This document shows positions 32,561-44,539 of a stretch of DNA of 64,000 bases, one piece after another (position 1 is the stretch's first letter; each line of letters begins with the position of its first letter). The translations under genes were made by a program, and so were the position numbers. The stretch comes from Labia minor (taxonomy: Eukaryota; Arthropoda; Insecta; Dermaptera; Spongiphoridae): the NCBI GenBank assembly GCA_963082975.1, contig OY720347.1:15544225-15608224 (forward strand). Direction: 5' to 3'. The notes below the pieces were generated by a model. It was not told the DNA's origin, did not search any database, and saw only the letters and a program-made list of their open reading frames with translations.

Positions 32561-34507
32561 ATTTGTATATTTATTTGTTAATAAACCATTTTAATAAAAT
32601 CTATAAGCATTTATTAAAAAACCCAAACAAGAAGTCTTCCTGTTGCTCTATCGAGATAATTTAATCTAGACACAGATCCAACCCCCTCCACATTTCTACA
32701 TATATATATATATATAAACCAGTTAAATAAGGGTGATACATGGTTGATGACATTTCTATACTTGAGTATACTCAAAATAGATTAAAATTATTTGCATGTG
32801 TTAATATAATAATTTTATATACATACATAACAATTGGAATAATTGAGAATATACACCATAAACACGCATTTTAAAAAAAAATTGAGTTTAAAGTTTTAAT
32901 AAAATTGGTGAATTTATTATAAATCAAATAGAAAAGGACTGATTTTTGGAATGACATTTTTAAGTTTATTGATTGTTTATTAAGTTGGTTGGTGTTCTAA
33001 TAGAATTGAGATGGATATAAATATTGATGTTTGGAGGAATGTAGATATTGGTCTCAAGTGTCTTTGAATTATGTACTCTTAAAGAGAAAAAATAAATATA
33101 TTTTATTTAAATCTTAAAGAAATCAATTGAAATTAGTAATATTATATGAAAAGATTGAAAACAAAATATAAAAAGTAAAAGAGAAAAAAAATTGTTGACA
33201 TCTATGGATGGAATAAAGAAAAAAAAAGTTCATCTTATGGTTGATCTAGTTTTATAGCAGGAGGGACACGTTCCACTCCCCAAGAGGGCCTGAAATCTCA
33301 AAGAAAGGATTGGGAGAAAAAAACACTATAAAATGTGACCAAAACAAGAATAAAAATATCTATGTATCTAGAGTATATTTTAAAGAAACCATTCATAACA
33401 TAAATAGGAAGAACTACACAACGTATATTATTCTTGTTAAAAAAAGGGAAAAAGTCTGTTGAATGAATTTTTTTTTGAAAGGAAAAAAAATTAAAATGAT
33501 GTGAATTAATAATAAGAAATGCATGTTGTTTATAAATTAAATTTATACACTTTTAAAAATTCAAAATTGTTTAATTATTTTTTTCATTAATTTTATTTTT
33601 CAAAAAAAATATATATATATTTTTTTTATTCTTTGATATTTTTCTAAAGGGATAAAAAAAAATTGATTAAGTTGATAAATGTTTCAATGTGATTATCAAG
33701 TGAGATTATTTTTTAAAAAATGATTTGATGCTCTCTGAATGAAAGAAATCATTCGTTTTTGCTTATCATTGAGCCATTATAATAAACGCAAATCAATCAA
33801 CCTTTAAGAAATTTCATGAAAATGGCTGAGTAAGATAAAAAAAAAAAAAAAATGAATAGAAAAGACAAGTAAAGAAAAACGTAAAAAAAGTTGGCACGAA
33901 ACTGAAAAAATTATTTTGACTGATGTGACGAGAGCAAGCGAGAGAGAAAGAGAGAAAAGAGCTAGCATACGAAGAATTTTAATGCTGGCTCAGCTATTTT
34001 CATATATAGCAGAAGGAAAGTGACCTTTATTGGAGGATAGCCGCGGTTCCATTTAATATCCTCGAAAAGAAAGAGAGAAAGAGGGAGGGGGGTGGAGGAG
34101 ATGGATGGTTTACCCCTGTCATTTGCGTTGCGAACCACTGTCGAGATCCAATAAACTCGAGCGTGATTTGTTTCGACAAGAGTTGAAATGAAAGAGGACC
34201 GAATTGCACCTGGACTATTGCAGAGTGAAAGATGATCCCGGTGAGATAGCAGTGACAAAACATAGGGCACATGCCAACAGAAGAGAAAATGTCAGAATAC
34301 CCTCCCCCCATTCGTGTACATGACATCAATGTAAAATGAAAATTAATTTGAAATTATACAATTTTCATCTCTGATATTTTATTCCCTTTCTAATTCAAAT
34401 ACCGAAATAACAAAACTTGTTTATTTATTATTATATATATATTGCATGCCAACAAATTATAATCGAATTAAATTCTATTTTTTGAAAATAGACCTATACT
34501 CGTATAA
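32561..34507. other. Intergenic DNA with GC-richer island at 33900-34330
   Basis: Mostly AT-rich. 33900-34330 is more balanced (GATAGCCGCGGTTCCATTTA, GATGATCCCGGTGAGATAGC). Two overlapping minus-strand frames of about 100 residues exist there, but they are mutually out of frame and resemble nothing I know. Confidence 0.4.
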
Positions 34508-35020
34508 GAGGGTCATTCAACAAGTACTTAGGCTCACCGGCCGATGGCACTGCTATCAAAAAGGAGTTTTACCATCATGTAGTACATTCTTTTACTAGCC
34601 TACTGTCAAAGTTTCAATCAATTCCCTTCATTAGTTTTGTTTTGACAGCCTTTGGAAGCAAGCGTGTCGATCAGTTGTGCAAAAATGGAAAAAGAACAAT
34701 ATCTTTCGGTGATTAGATTCGTATTTTTGGAAGGGAAAACGCGCGAAGCGAAATCAAAGATCGCTTGGATGCTGTATACCGTGACTCTTCCCCTTCGATG
34801 GCGACCGTCAAAAATTGGTATGATATTGTTCTTTTTCCATTTTTATACAACTGATCGACACGCTCGCTTCCAAAGGCTGTCAAAACAAAACTAGTGAAGG
34901 GAATTGATTGAAACTTTGACAGTAGGTTAGTAAAAGAATGTACTACATGATGGTAAAACTCCTTTTTGATAGCAGTGCCATCGGCCGGTGAGCCTAAGTA
35001 CTTGTTGAATGACCCCCGTA
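34508..35020. mobile_element. Palindromic mariner-derived MITE
   Basis: Arms of about 190 bp are near-perfect inverted copies: left GGTCATTCAACAAGTACTTA and inner GCAAGCGTGTCGATCAGTTG; right CAACTGATCGACACGCTCGC and TAAGTACTTGTTGAATGACC. Between them is a mariner transposase N-terminus (MEKEQYLSVIRFVFLEGKTREAKSKI split by stops; start about 34685). The right arm again contains the complement of the ATGGAAAAAGAACA start, so the 5' end of a mariner is present twice, tail to tail. TA-type flanks (CGTATAAGAG / CCGTATAACA) are present. Confidence 0.8.
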
Positions 35021-36497
35021 TAACAAAATTAATTCATTTTTATTTGATTTATCTGAATTTGAAGACAATTTAAATTTTTTTTCTTATTTATAATATTTCT
35101 CTTTATCCCTTTTCTATATTATTCTCTGTGACTGTTAGGGAAACAAGAATATAAAATACTAACAAGTAGCGACTACCAACACACACCATCCGGGATGATA
35201 CTCTCTTGAGACATTCGTCCAGAGACATGCAGCTTCAGGGATTCCCTAGTGAGGCACACACACATATATATTTTAAAACCCCTTTACCCATAAGGCCAAA
35301 GACATTCTTAATTGTGTGCTACTTTATTATAATTTGTCTCATTTATAAATAAAAGTAATTTTGTTTTATTATTTAGGATAAAAGAAATAAAAAATAGAAT
35401 TTATAAAATATTTATGAGAGATGAGTTCATGTTCAAGTATAATACAAAGCAAACAAACAAAACTTAATTTTTTTTCTCTATTTATTCACTAATAAAAATC
35501 GAGTATTTCTAATAAGTCTTTTTATTTATTTTAATTTTTAAATTTTACTTATCTAAGGGAATCTATCTAAAAATCAATTCATAATTTTTAGAACCTATAC
35601 TATAGTTGAAAAAAAAATTATAATTTATATTCGTGATGATTCAATTTTAAAATAGAAAAAAAATAAACAAATTTTTGTTTAAGAATATAGTATTATTTAT
35701 TAAGAATCGATTAAAAATATATATTTCCCCTATTTATTTATTCATTCACAAAATTTCCATATCCAATTATTACATTATTTTAGAAGTTTTCATATTTATT
35801 CTGATATCACAAATGAAATGAAAAAAAAACTGAAGTATCCAAATACATCATTCATGTATTTAAATTTCGTACGAAAAGAAACAAAAAAGCATTTCTTTTA
35901 TCAAAAATACAATATTCACCCTTTTAGAAACAATATGCTAAAATCTTTATTTGAATTTTTTGAGAATCCTTATGTATACATGTTTAAGAAGAATATCAAA
36001 CACACTAAACTAAAATAAGTCTAAATAAAAAAAAAATTTTTAAATAATTTTAGTGATTTTTTTATATATTAATTAAATTTTGAGATTTAAAAACATATTA
36101 AAGACGCTCCTTTCTGATTTAGAATAGCAAAAGGGTTGAATATAATTAATAATATTTATAATATAATTATAAAAAAAAAAATAATCAGTGTCAGAGAGAG
36201 AGAGAGAGAGAGATTAAAGAAGAGACTCCCTCTTAGAGAGTCGAAATCTCTTGACCTGTCATCTAAACTTTTAAGAATATTACAAAATTACAAAAATTAC
36301 AAAAAAAATGATCAACAAATTAATATAATAATACCTATTAAGAAAACGATAATTATTAAATAAATATTAGAACAAATAAAAAAAAATTAAAAATAATTAA
36401 AAATTTATTTGTTTTTCTTAATTTTTTTTTATTTTTTGCAAAATAATGTTGAAGGGTTCCTAAAAAATCGTGGAGCCCATAAACAATTGTCTACTTC
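35020..36497. other. AT-rich intergenic DNA
   Basis: No gene recognised. 35130-35260 is a mixed-composition patch containing TTAGGGAAACAAG and, inverted, GGATTCCCTA, not identified further. A (GA)n run lies at about 36191-36213. Open frames of 60-75 residues are lysine/asparagine-rich and look random. Confidence 0.5.
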
Positions 36498-36505
36498 TTC
36501 TAAAG

Positions 36506-37243
36506 TAGTGTTTCCCAACCTTTTTTGTGACATTCCCCATCTAAGCCCTTCTAAAATTCTTATGCCAACCTATGTAACATATACATAATTTTTAATATTA
36601 ATAAGCTGGAGTGTCTCCACTCGACTATCTCGCAATTTGAATTCGATTAAATAACATATATATTATATTTAAATTAAATTATAAATTAAAATTAATAAAT
36701 AATATTTATTAAACCAGCGCATGTTTGACTCTTTGTTGATGGCACCGGGTCACGTGTAAGCGCATGAGATTTGCAGTGTTAAAAAATTAATTCTCGTACT
36801 TTCAGAGATTCAATCAAGATAAAATTCTATATATAGCAGTTTTATACAATTTTTAATCATGTGAAAAACTATCAAACATATTTAGAGGAAAAAAAATCAA
36901 AACGTTGAAGGAAATGACCCTCTTCCGATTGAGCTACATTTCTCAAAAGTTGATAGAAAACTACGAATTTTAAATAATGCTCGTATACCAAATTTCATAA
37001 TTCTAGCTCAAACCGTTTTTGTGTAATCAGGTCTACATACATACACACATACACACACAGACATTTTTCTCAACCTTAGTGAAAATGATTCAGGAACCTT
37101 CAAATCGTATAAAAACATCAAAATCTAGGCATAGAAAATTTCTGGTGAGATAGTAAACTCGTGTCGAGTCCATTTTCGAATTTCCCCCCTTTACAATCAA
37201 ATTGCTCCCCTGTGGGGCGTGGGCCAAACGTTGGGAAACACTG
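36506..37243. mobile_element. hAT MITE with 8-bp TSD, carrying a repeat B insert
   Basis: The termini TAGTGTTTCCCAACCTTTTT and (inverted) CAGTGTTTCCCAACGTTTGG are flanked by an exact 8-bp duplication TTCTAAAG (36498-36505 and 37244-37251). Repeat B (36602-37165) fills most of the interior and must have entered later. Confidence 0.85.
36602..37166 (+). repeat. Interspersed repeat family B, copy 2 (nested in hAT)
   Basis: Starts AAGCTGGAGTGTCTCCACTC, a small hairpin (GAGTG/CACTC). It includes TTGTTGATGGCACCGGGTCA, TTGAGCTACATTTCTCAAAA, AGCTCAAACCGTTTTTGTGT and an (AC)n stretch, and ends GAAAATTTCTGGTGAGATAG. It is a full-length reference copy. Confidence 0.75.
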
Positions 37244-37433
37244 TTCTAAAGCCTGAGTAACTAATAATTATGCTGTAGTTGTGAGTGGATGTTTTTATCT
37301 TCTATTATTACTTTATGACTACTTTCCTATCTGAATAGCGCGACCTACATCAATAAAGATAACTATAGAATAGGTTATTGAATGACTATACTTTTATATT
37401 ATTAATTATTATATATATATATATATATATATA

Positions 37434-37771
37434 TTAAGACAAAATTATAGACAATTGATAATAAAAAAAAAGGATCAAACTAATACAAATGTTATAAAAT
37501 AAATAATTGATTAATAAAAATTAAAAAATATATACATTAACATTTATATATATAATTTCCGTCGTATCTATGTGATGTCTGTAACATTATGAAATTAGTT
37601 AGAAATTGTCAAAATTATTAATTTATAATTAACTTCATTTTTTTTAAATTTTGTTTTGTTATTAATTATTAAATATCGAAATAAAATAAAAAAAATATTA
37701 CGATGATTTGAATAAAGTTAATAATTTTATATTCTAAGGAGAGTTTTATGCTGCCGGCAGCATATGATATA
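37434..37771 (+). repeat. 340-bp direct repeat, left copy
   Basis: Matches 39283-39610 over about 340 bp. Shared strings include GGATCAAACTAATACAAATG, ATGATTTGAATAAAGTTAAT and CTAAGGAGAGTTTTA, ending at the palindrome GCTGCCGGCAGC. Preceded by a (TA)n tract. Confidence 0.75.
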
Positions 37772-37879
37772 TGTATCTGGTAAAATTATTTTTATTATTT
37801 ATTTATCATTATTCTTTTATAATATTTTATATTTAATAAAAATAAAAAAAATAAGATTCAATTGAAAAAATATTTTGTT

Positions 37880-38200
37880 AGATATCAGGGGTCGTAGTAA
37901 GTATAATAATCTAGAAGGGCTTTTGTGTGAGCGGTTGAAGAGGTTGGTTGAGGTCCAGAGATGATGAGCTCCTTTCATGTGCAGATCCATCCACGTGCTA
38001 ATCACGCAGAGCGCAAAGGCGAACGAACACAAAAAAAAGCAGGAATGAAAATATCTCTAGCTTGGTTTATGCTACGCTCAAATGCTCTTATTCATCTATC
38101 AAAACATCCAGTCACGAGACCGCGCAGAAAATCCTTCAAGAGCATCATTAAGATTAAGAGAGAGAGAGAGAGAGGGAGAGGGAGAGTGATCCCTTGATTT
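37880..38200. other. GC-richer island between direct repeats
   Basis: Mixed composition (TTGAGGTCCAGAGATGATGA, CATCCACGTGCTAATCACGC) ending in a (GA)n run at 38156-38180. Short frames on both strands, none recognised. Confidence 0.35.
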
Positions 38201-38283
38201 ATTTTCTTGAATTCAATTCGAAATTACTAGCCAAGTTTAATTAATTGTTAAATTAGACCTACACAAATTTATATATATATATA

Positions 38284-39140
38284 TACCCCATTCCAAAAGA
38301 AACCGAACTTTTTAAAAAAACAAAATACAATGTACATTTTGGAACAAATCATTTTTATTAATCAATGTATTCCCCTTCTCTCTCTCAGCATCGATACACA
38401 AATTGTCAAACGACTTCTCCATGTCCTTTATTGGAATGGTCTTTAGGACGTCGGTCGTCGCCTTCTCAATGGCTTCATTCGATGTGTGCCACTTTCCTTT
38501 CATCGCCAAATGCAGTTTAGGGAGCAGATAGAAGTCGCACGGAGCCAGATCTGGTGAATAGGGCGAATGATGCAAAGGAATAACGTGATTTTTTACCAAA
38601 AATTAAGTTACAATTCGCGAACGATGTGATGGTGCATTATCGTACAAAAGAGTCCAACTGCCGATTTCTTGATATTATGGCCGAATACGATGAATTCTTG
38701 CCAGCGAACGCTTCATGACGCCCAAGTAAAATTTTCTAAACGATTTTTTGTTATTTTTGATGAATTCACGCACTTTTTCGATATTTTTTTCCGATAATCC
38801 GGTTCTGGGAGGCCTGATCTTTCGTCATCATCCAGCGTCTCTCTACCCAATGAATCGCCCGAACCACTCGTAAACTTGCGTACGGGATACACAATCATCA
38901 CCATATGCATTTTGTAGCATTTGGTGCGTTTCAGTAAAAGTTTAACCAAGTTTAACACAAAAATCAATTGCAGCTCTTTGTTTGAAACTCATTTTCCGAC
39001 CGATGTACAAAACCCACTGACATTTGAAACGCAATAACTTTTGTTGTATGCATCCAAATGTCATGAAATTTATACCAGTTGTCAATGAGGGACTAAGGTA
39101 TCTACGGGTAAAATATTACAACAGATGGCATTAGTGGTAT
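38284..39140 (-). pseudogene. Mariner transposase pseudogene
   Basis: Minus-strand mariner (DD34D type). The N-terminus near 38990 begins MSFKQRAAID and continues to RETLDDDERSGLPEP. The C-terminal part at 38599-38312 has HHSPYSPDLAPCDFYLL (the YSPDLAP motif with the last catalytic Asp) and KSFDNLCIDAEREKG. Frameshifts occur near 38950 and 38870, and about 100 bp in the middle are out of frame. The 3' terminal repeat CCATTCCAAAAGAAACCGAA is at 38288; the 5' terminus is not at its expected place (see 39171). Confidence 0.85.
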
Positions 39141-39170
39141 ATACATATATATTTACTATATATATATACA

Positions 39171-39222
39171 CCCTCCATTCCAAAAGAAACCGAACTTTAA
39201 AAAAAAAATAGTACCACTAATA
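39171..39222 (+). repeat. Stray mariner terminal repeat in inverted orientation
   Basis: CCATTCCAAAAGAAACCGAA, an A-run and TAGTACCACTAAT. This is the 5' end of the neighbouring mariner (whose truncated end reads ATTAGTGGTAT at 39130) but in the opposite orientation, with TA-rich DNA between. Confidence 0.65.
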
Positions 39223-39282
39223 TATATACATTATATATTTATTTATGTATATCTATATTACCTATATATTCATATTTTTTTC

Positions 39283-39610
39283 TTAAGACAAAACTATAGA
39301 AAACTGCTAATAAAGAAAAGGATCAAACTAATACAAATGTTATAAATAAATAAATAATTGATTAATAAAAATTAAATAAATCTATACATTAACATCAATA
39401 TATATGATTTCCTTCGTATGTATGTGATGAAATTAGTTACAAATTGTCAAAATTATTAATTTGTAACTAACTTCATTTTTTTAAATTTTGTTTTGTTATT
39501 ATTAAAATTATTATTATTGAAATAAAATAAAAAAATTATTACGATGATTTGAATAAAGTTAATAATTTTATATTCTAAGGAGAGTTTTAAGCTGCCGGTA
39601 GCATATGATG
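39283..39610 (+). repeat. 340-bp direct repeat, right copy
   Basis: Second copy of 37434-37771; ends GCTGCCGGTAGCATATGATG. Moderate divergence (small indels and substitutions) shows that it is not an assembly duplicate. Confidence 0.75.
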
Positions 39611-39850
39611 CCTGGAACGGCTAGTACATCTATAAATCTCTTAATGAATAAAACTTCAGAAATTTTAAGTTATTTATTTAAAATAACTATTAAAATGCCA
39701 AGACAGGATCGTCATTTTTTGTTATCCAATTTGAAAAAGAAATTCTCTTACATTGTTTGAATAGTCGATCATTTAAAATATAAAAAAGTAAATAATTAAA
39801 AATACAATCTAATTATAGTATACCAATGATATAATTAATTTTAAAACAAA

Positions 39851-40117
39851 CAGTGGTTCCCAAACTTATTTTGCCAGAAAAAAATTTACTCACTTGGAAA
39901 TTGACATTTTTTAATTTTAATAACAATTAAACAGAAAGATAAATGTAGCTATTTGCAAAATATTATAAATAAAGGTGTCAATTAGAAACATTGAATTTAT
40001 GTATCTATTTATTGATCTCAGAATAGAAAAGTAATATACAAGTAATTTCCCTAAATGCACCTGTCGACATTACCGCCCTCTCGTGAGCGCTGGAGCGATC
40101 CACTTTGGGAATCACTG
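39851..40117. mobile_element. hAT MITE without visible TSD
   Basis: The termini CAGTGGTTCCCAAACTTATT and (inverted) CAGTGATTCCCAAAGTGGAT enclose 267 bp. The flanking 8 bases (AAAACAAA and CTCTAACA) do not match, so the duplication has decayed or one flank is rearranged. Confidence 0.7.
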
Positions 40118-40364
40118 CTCTAACATTTGATAAACTAATTTTATATGTAAAATGTACTAAAAGAAATGGATATCACTACAAATTCACCGAACAAAATTTA
40201 TTTTATATTTATTGTCGGAAATGAATCGACTTTTTCACTAAGGCTCTGAATGAACAACACGGATTATTATATAAATTTTTATAAATTAATTTCAGCTGTT
40301 ATTTAATAGATATTGATATAAAATATATACCCTTTTGTTTAAATAGAAGTATATAAGAATATTG

Positions 40365-40537
40365 TGATGTCATTTTATAGTAAATGATTCAGCCAATTTT
40401 GAGTCTCTAATGTCCCAATTTTTCTGGACAGACATAAAAAAATTCTAAAGTCACTTTTAGAGATGACACAAAGAAATTCTACAGATATACAAAAAATTTT
40501 AAATTCTGAGCATTGTGCATGCAAAAACCTTTTTACT
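40365..40537 (-). mobile_element. Helitron 5'-end fragment
   Basis: On the minus strand this matches the first 200 bases of the element at 14322: GGTTTTTGCATGCACAATGC, CAGAATTTAAAATTTTTTG, and GACTCAAAATTGGCTGAATC. The outermost TCTATATATA is missing and repeat B begins at once. Confidence 0.65.
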
Positions 40538-40990
40538 ACCTCTGGCGAGATAGTATTGTGATCACGAAAATTTTCGATGTCGAGATTTTGATGTTTTTAA
40601 GGTTCCTGAGTCATTTTCACTAAGGTTGAGAAAAATGTCTGTGTGTGTGTGTGTGTATGTCTGTAGACAAGATTACGCAAAAACGGTTTGATCTAGAATA
40701 ATGAAATTTCGACTTATTCAAAATTCGTAGTTTTCTATCAACTTTTGAGAAATGTAGCTCAACCGGAATTATCCTCAATTTCCCTCAATGTTTTGATTTT
40801 TTTTCCTCTAAAGTGACCGTAAAAATAAAGATATATGTTTGACAATTTTTCATATGATTAAAAATTATATAAAACTGCTATATATAGAATTTCAGCTTGA
40901 TTGAATCGCTGAAAGTACCAGAATTAATTTTTTAACATTGCAAATCGTGGTGGCATCAACAAAGAGCCAAACATGAACTGGTTTAATTCT
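40538..40990 (-). repeat. Interspersed repeat family B, copy 3
   Basis: Begins CTCTGGCGAGATAGTATTGT, with the GATGTCGAGATTTTGATGTT, (GT)n and GTAGCTCAACCGGAATT landmarks, up to TCAACAAAGAGCCAAACATG. Its outer hairpin end (GCGATATAATCGAGTGGAGA, CATTCCAGCTTATTT) appears only at 41755-41798, so about 750 bp are inserted in between. Confidence 0.7.
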
Positions 40991-40999
40991 TTGTTTGAG

Positions 41000-41340
41000 C
41001 ACATGGCAGAGTGTATAAAAGGTGACTTTCTAAAAATGATTGTTTTAAAAAGAACCCATGAAATACACAGATGGATATACCTCTTCGTTACCCCAAGGGG
41101 AGAGAGGGGGGACAATTTTGCCAAGTGGCATAGGAGGGGAGAATGACATACATGTTTAGACATTTTTTGGTCATTCTTGGATTGAGTGTAAGGGAAACGA
41201 CTTCATCTGACTAAGTGAGAACAAATACAAGGATCATCGAATGGAGCTGAAAGCTGTGCCTGCCCTGAATGACGACATGATACCTTGAGGAAAATATCCA
41301 AGAATCATCTTACTTGAAGTCCCAGTGTTCCCCGAACTCA
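41000..41340. other. GC-richer insert inside repeat B, unidentified
   Basis: Balanced stretch (CGTTACCCCAAGGGGAGAGA, GGAGCTGAAAGCTGTGCCTG) lying between the two separated parts of repeat B copy 3. No recognised protein, no clear ends. Confidence 0.35.
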
Positions 41341-41799
41341 TTATTAATTTGAATAACAGCTAAGTAGTCGACTATCTATATAAATAATTGCAATTATTCT
41401 ATGAACTCAATTCCATTCAATTTATACTCTACTTAATTTTTTACGGTACCATTAAATTTATTCAATTTCTTATTAATTTCAATATCATCTATTGTATCAA
41501 ATAAATTCTTCTATTCTTAGTAAATAAATAATTTTTAGTTGTAATTTAAATAAGTATTTTTAATTGAACCTATTCAATTTTATTATTTCCCATATCAACC
41601 TACGCGGATTCAATAAACCCTTTGTTTTATGCATAATTCTATCCAGAGGCTACCAATTAATTAAACTAATTTTAAAACCCATTTTTTTCTCATAAAATAC
41701 CTCACCCCTTATATCTTATACACGACAATATGTTATGTTATTTAATCCAATTCAAATTTGCGATATAATCGAGTGGAGACATTCCAGCTTATTTTATAT

Positions 41800-42147
41800 A
41801 ATTATATATATATAGATTTATAGAAGAATATTTCCAAAAATCCTTCCTTAAAGGAACTTGAGTATCCACTCGATATTTATAAAGAAAATTCCCCTACATA
41901 TTTATGTATATTCTACATGAATATAAAGTTAATATTTTCCTTTTTTTGTTAAATTAATAATAATAAAAAAAAATGATCTTATACCTAAAGAATTTTTTTT
42001 TTCTAATTTAATGATAAGTAAAAATAAAAATATGATAATAATATTGTTTTATTCTTTTCAGAAAAAAAGTTTATGAAACTTTTTCATTTTTATTTTGAAA
42101 TATATAAGTATATTGTTTTAATAAAAAAAAATACCTACATTGTATAT

Positions 42148-42179
<32 letters not shown>

Positions 42180-43248
42180 TAAAGTAAAAAAATAAAAGAA
42201 CACTCTTTTTGAATGATCGGAGTTGAAGTAGTTGTGCAAAAGAAGGGTGCTCGCTGCCTATTACCTATGCGATTGGCTTCGTTTGGTTTCCTTTCCTTAA
42301 TGGCAACCGAATACAAAGAGCTTTGAGCCGATAAGACAACCAAGGGGTTGGAGAGATCTCCCTGAAACAGTCTGCTTACTTAACCATACATTAATGAGAA
42401 CTGCCCCAGGGAAGGATTGCGCACAAGGGTCCCTTACTATGAGAAGAAAGACTATTGTACAACAAAGAGAAAAATCCAATCAACAATCATTTTAAGGTCT
42501 CCTTTTAGGAAGAATAGTTGATTTTTTTAAAGGAATTCTAAAAATAATCTATCTCTTTGTCTTGAATTGTAAAGAATGTACTAATTAAGAAAATTTTAAC
42601 AATAATCTAATTATTAGGAGTTAGGGAGGGCATAAAGGAGGTTATTTTTTTTAAATTACTTTTTCATTAAGAAAATAGATAATTAATCACTTATAAAAAT
42701 TCTAAATCGAATCTATCTATTAAATTCAACAATATAATTTTATATAATTTTAATTAACATTTTTTTTACTATATTCCATTAGAATTAGACAGGTATATTA
42801 GATTCGAGTACTGGATTTTCTTGTTTCATTTTTCATATTTTTGTTTTGTAACCGATAAAATTATACAATTTTCCATCATCAAAAAAGGCAATGATAAGGT
42901 TATTTTGCTTTTAACATATAAAATTTTTTTTATAAATTTTGGAATATTTACATCCAGATTTTAATTAAATAAATACGTATTTGAAATTTTTATTCTAAAG
43001 AGAGATTATAGTTGAAAGAATATTCTTAAACCTATAAAAAACATATTACCAGTATAATTATAATGATTTATTTTTTTGAAAGTAAATAAAATGTTTCCAC
43101 TTACGAATTAAAACAATATAAGTCCCCGAATAACAAAAATGTCTTTGGAAATTAATTACTAGATATTATTATGGTAATAAGTAATTTTTATTATTTATTT
43201 GTAATTTATTAATCTTATTTTTATGTATAACAATTTTTAATACTATAT
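41800..43248. other. Intergenic DNA with GC-richer island at 42190-42480
   Basis: AT-rich except 42190-42480 (GGTGCTCGCTGCCTATTACC, GAACTGCCCCAGGGAAGGAT). A (TAA)n run lies at about 42151-42178. No gene recognised; two minus-strand frames of 60-90 residues are unconvincing. Confidence 0.4.
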
Positions 43249-43723
43249 ACGAGGCTCATTCAATAATTAAAGAGACAAATGGTTATAGTTCAAAAAGGGT
43301 TTGTTTGATTCTTACAAAATTCAGTCTATTTTTCAACATAATCACCCCCACAGTTATGCACTTGTCCCAACATTCATGGTGAAGAATTTTTTCGATATAC
43401 TCCAAAGACACTTTTGCACCACTTCCTTAACTCAAATTTAGCAAATTTTTTACCTCGTATGGCGTCTTTGAGTGGTTCAAATCAGATTGTGGTAAAAATC
43501 AGATGGGGCGAGGTCCGGACTATAGGCAGGATGAGGTAAGACGACCCAACGCAATTTTTTAAGCTTATCACGGGTCAGTTTAGGAAGCTGCATGAAAGAT
43601 TGGACAAGTGCATAAGTGTGGGGGGTGATTATGTTGAAAAATAGCCTGAATTTTTTAAGAATAAATAAACAGTTTTTGAGCTATAGCCATTTGTCTAATT
43701 TACTTAATGAATGTTCCTTGTAT
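43249..43723 (-). mobile_element. Deleted mariner element
   Basis: The inverted ends ACGAGGCTCATTCAATAATT...AGACAAATGG and CCATTTGTCTAATTTACTTA...TGAATGTTCCTTGT bound about 475 bp. On the minus strand a YSPDLAPSDF-like motif (complement of GGTCCGGACTATAGG, 43512-43526) and a WDKCI-like C-terminus remain, so it is a decayed DD34D transposase. Confidence 0.75.
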
Positions 43724-44539
43724 TATAATATAATAATTATTTACATTATACTATAATTATATGTGTTTTTTCTAGATTATTCTTTAACAAATTTCTCAAT
43801 AATAAATTCGAAATTCAAACTAATAGTTCGTCTTATATATATATAGAGTAGATAAATTTAATTTTACCTATTTTCAGAAATTTTGTATCTGAAGTAGTTT
43901 TTTAATCTTTTTAATGTAGAAAAAGAACGCATATGCGTGATTACTATTTCTTTTCTGTGATTAAAATGAAAAATGATTTTAAAAAATATCTATCCGAATT
44001 AAAAATAATTATTAGGTACCTAGTTACCTTTTGAATAACTCTATATAAAATAAATGTAAATAACTGTTTATAATATGAACACTTTTCTTTTACTAATATA
44101 AGCTAAAATATTATAATATTGTGTTTTTATAGAAATTATTAAATATGAAGAATTAAAATATGATTATTTTAAACTACACTATATCAAAAGAAATTTTAAA
44201 AGAATTTTTAATGGAATGTGATCAAGAAAGTATTAATTTAAAAGATATTTCAATAAATATTTAAGTTTTTCTTTATTATAAAGTCTTTTTTATATAAATA
44301 TTTAAATTAATACTTTGTTCTCAATTATCTTTGGAAAATATTATCTAATAATATTTGGAACACAAAAATGAATATTGAATTATATTATTTATCTTTTTAC
44401 ATATTCACATAAGATTGCTATAACTATGAGAGAAAATATAATTTAAAGGAAATAATAAAATAATGATTGAAATTTCATAAGTCAATTGATAAATTTTGTT
44501 ATATTATATATATATATATATATATATATCATTTTTTTT

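Noticed and set aside
33962..34329. Two overlapping minus-strand frames of about 100 residues
   Set aside because: Each is in a different frame over the same island, with low-complexity serine, proline and leucine stretches and no recognisable motif.
35818..36018. 66-residue frame beginning MKKKLKYPN
   Set aside because: Lysine-, phenylalanine- and asparagine-rich translation expected of AT-rich non-coding DNA; no partner exon or homologous motif.
37434..39610. LTR retrotransposon
   Set aside because: The direct repeats lack clear TG...CA ends and no gag, protease, integrase or primer-binding site is seen between them; kept only as a direct repeat pair.
42071..42479. Minus-strand frames of 60-90 residues as a small gene
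   Set aside because: They depend on low-complexity isoleucine runs and differ in frame; no splice pattern or family resemblance.
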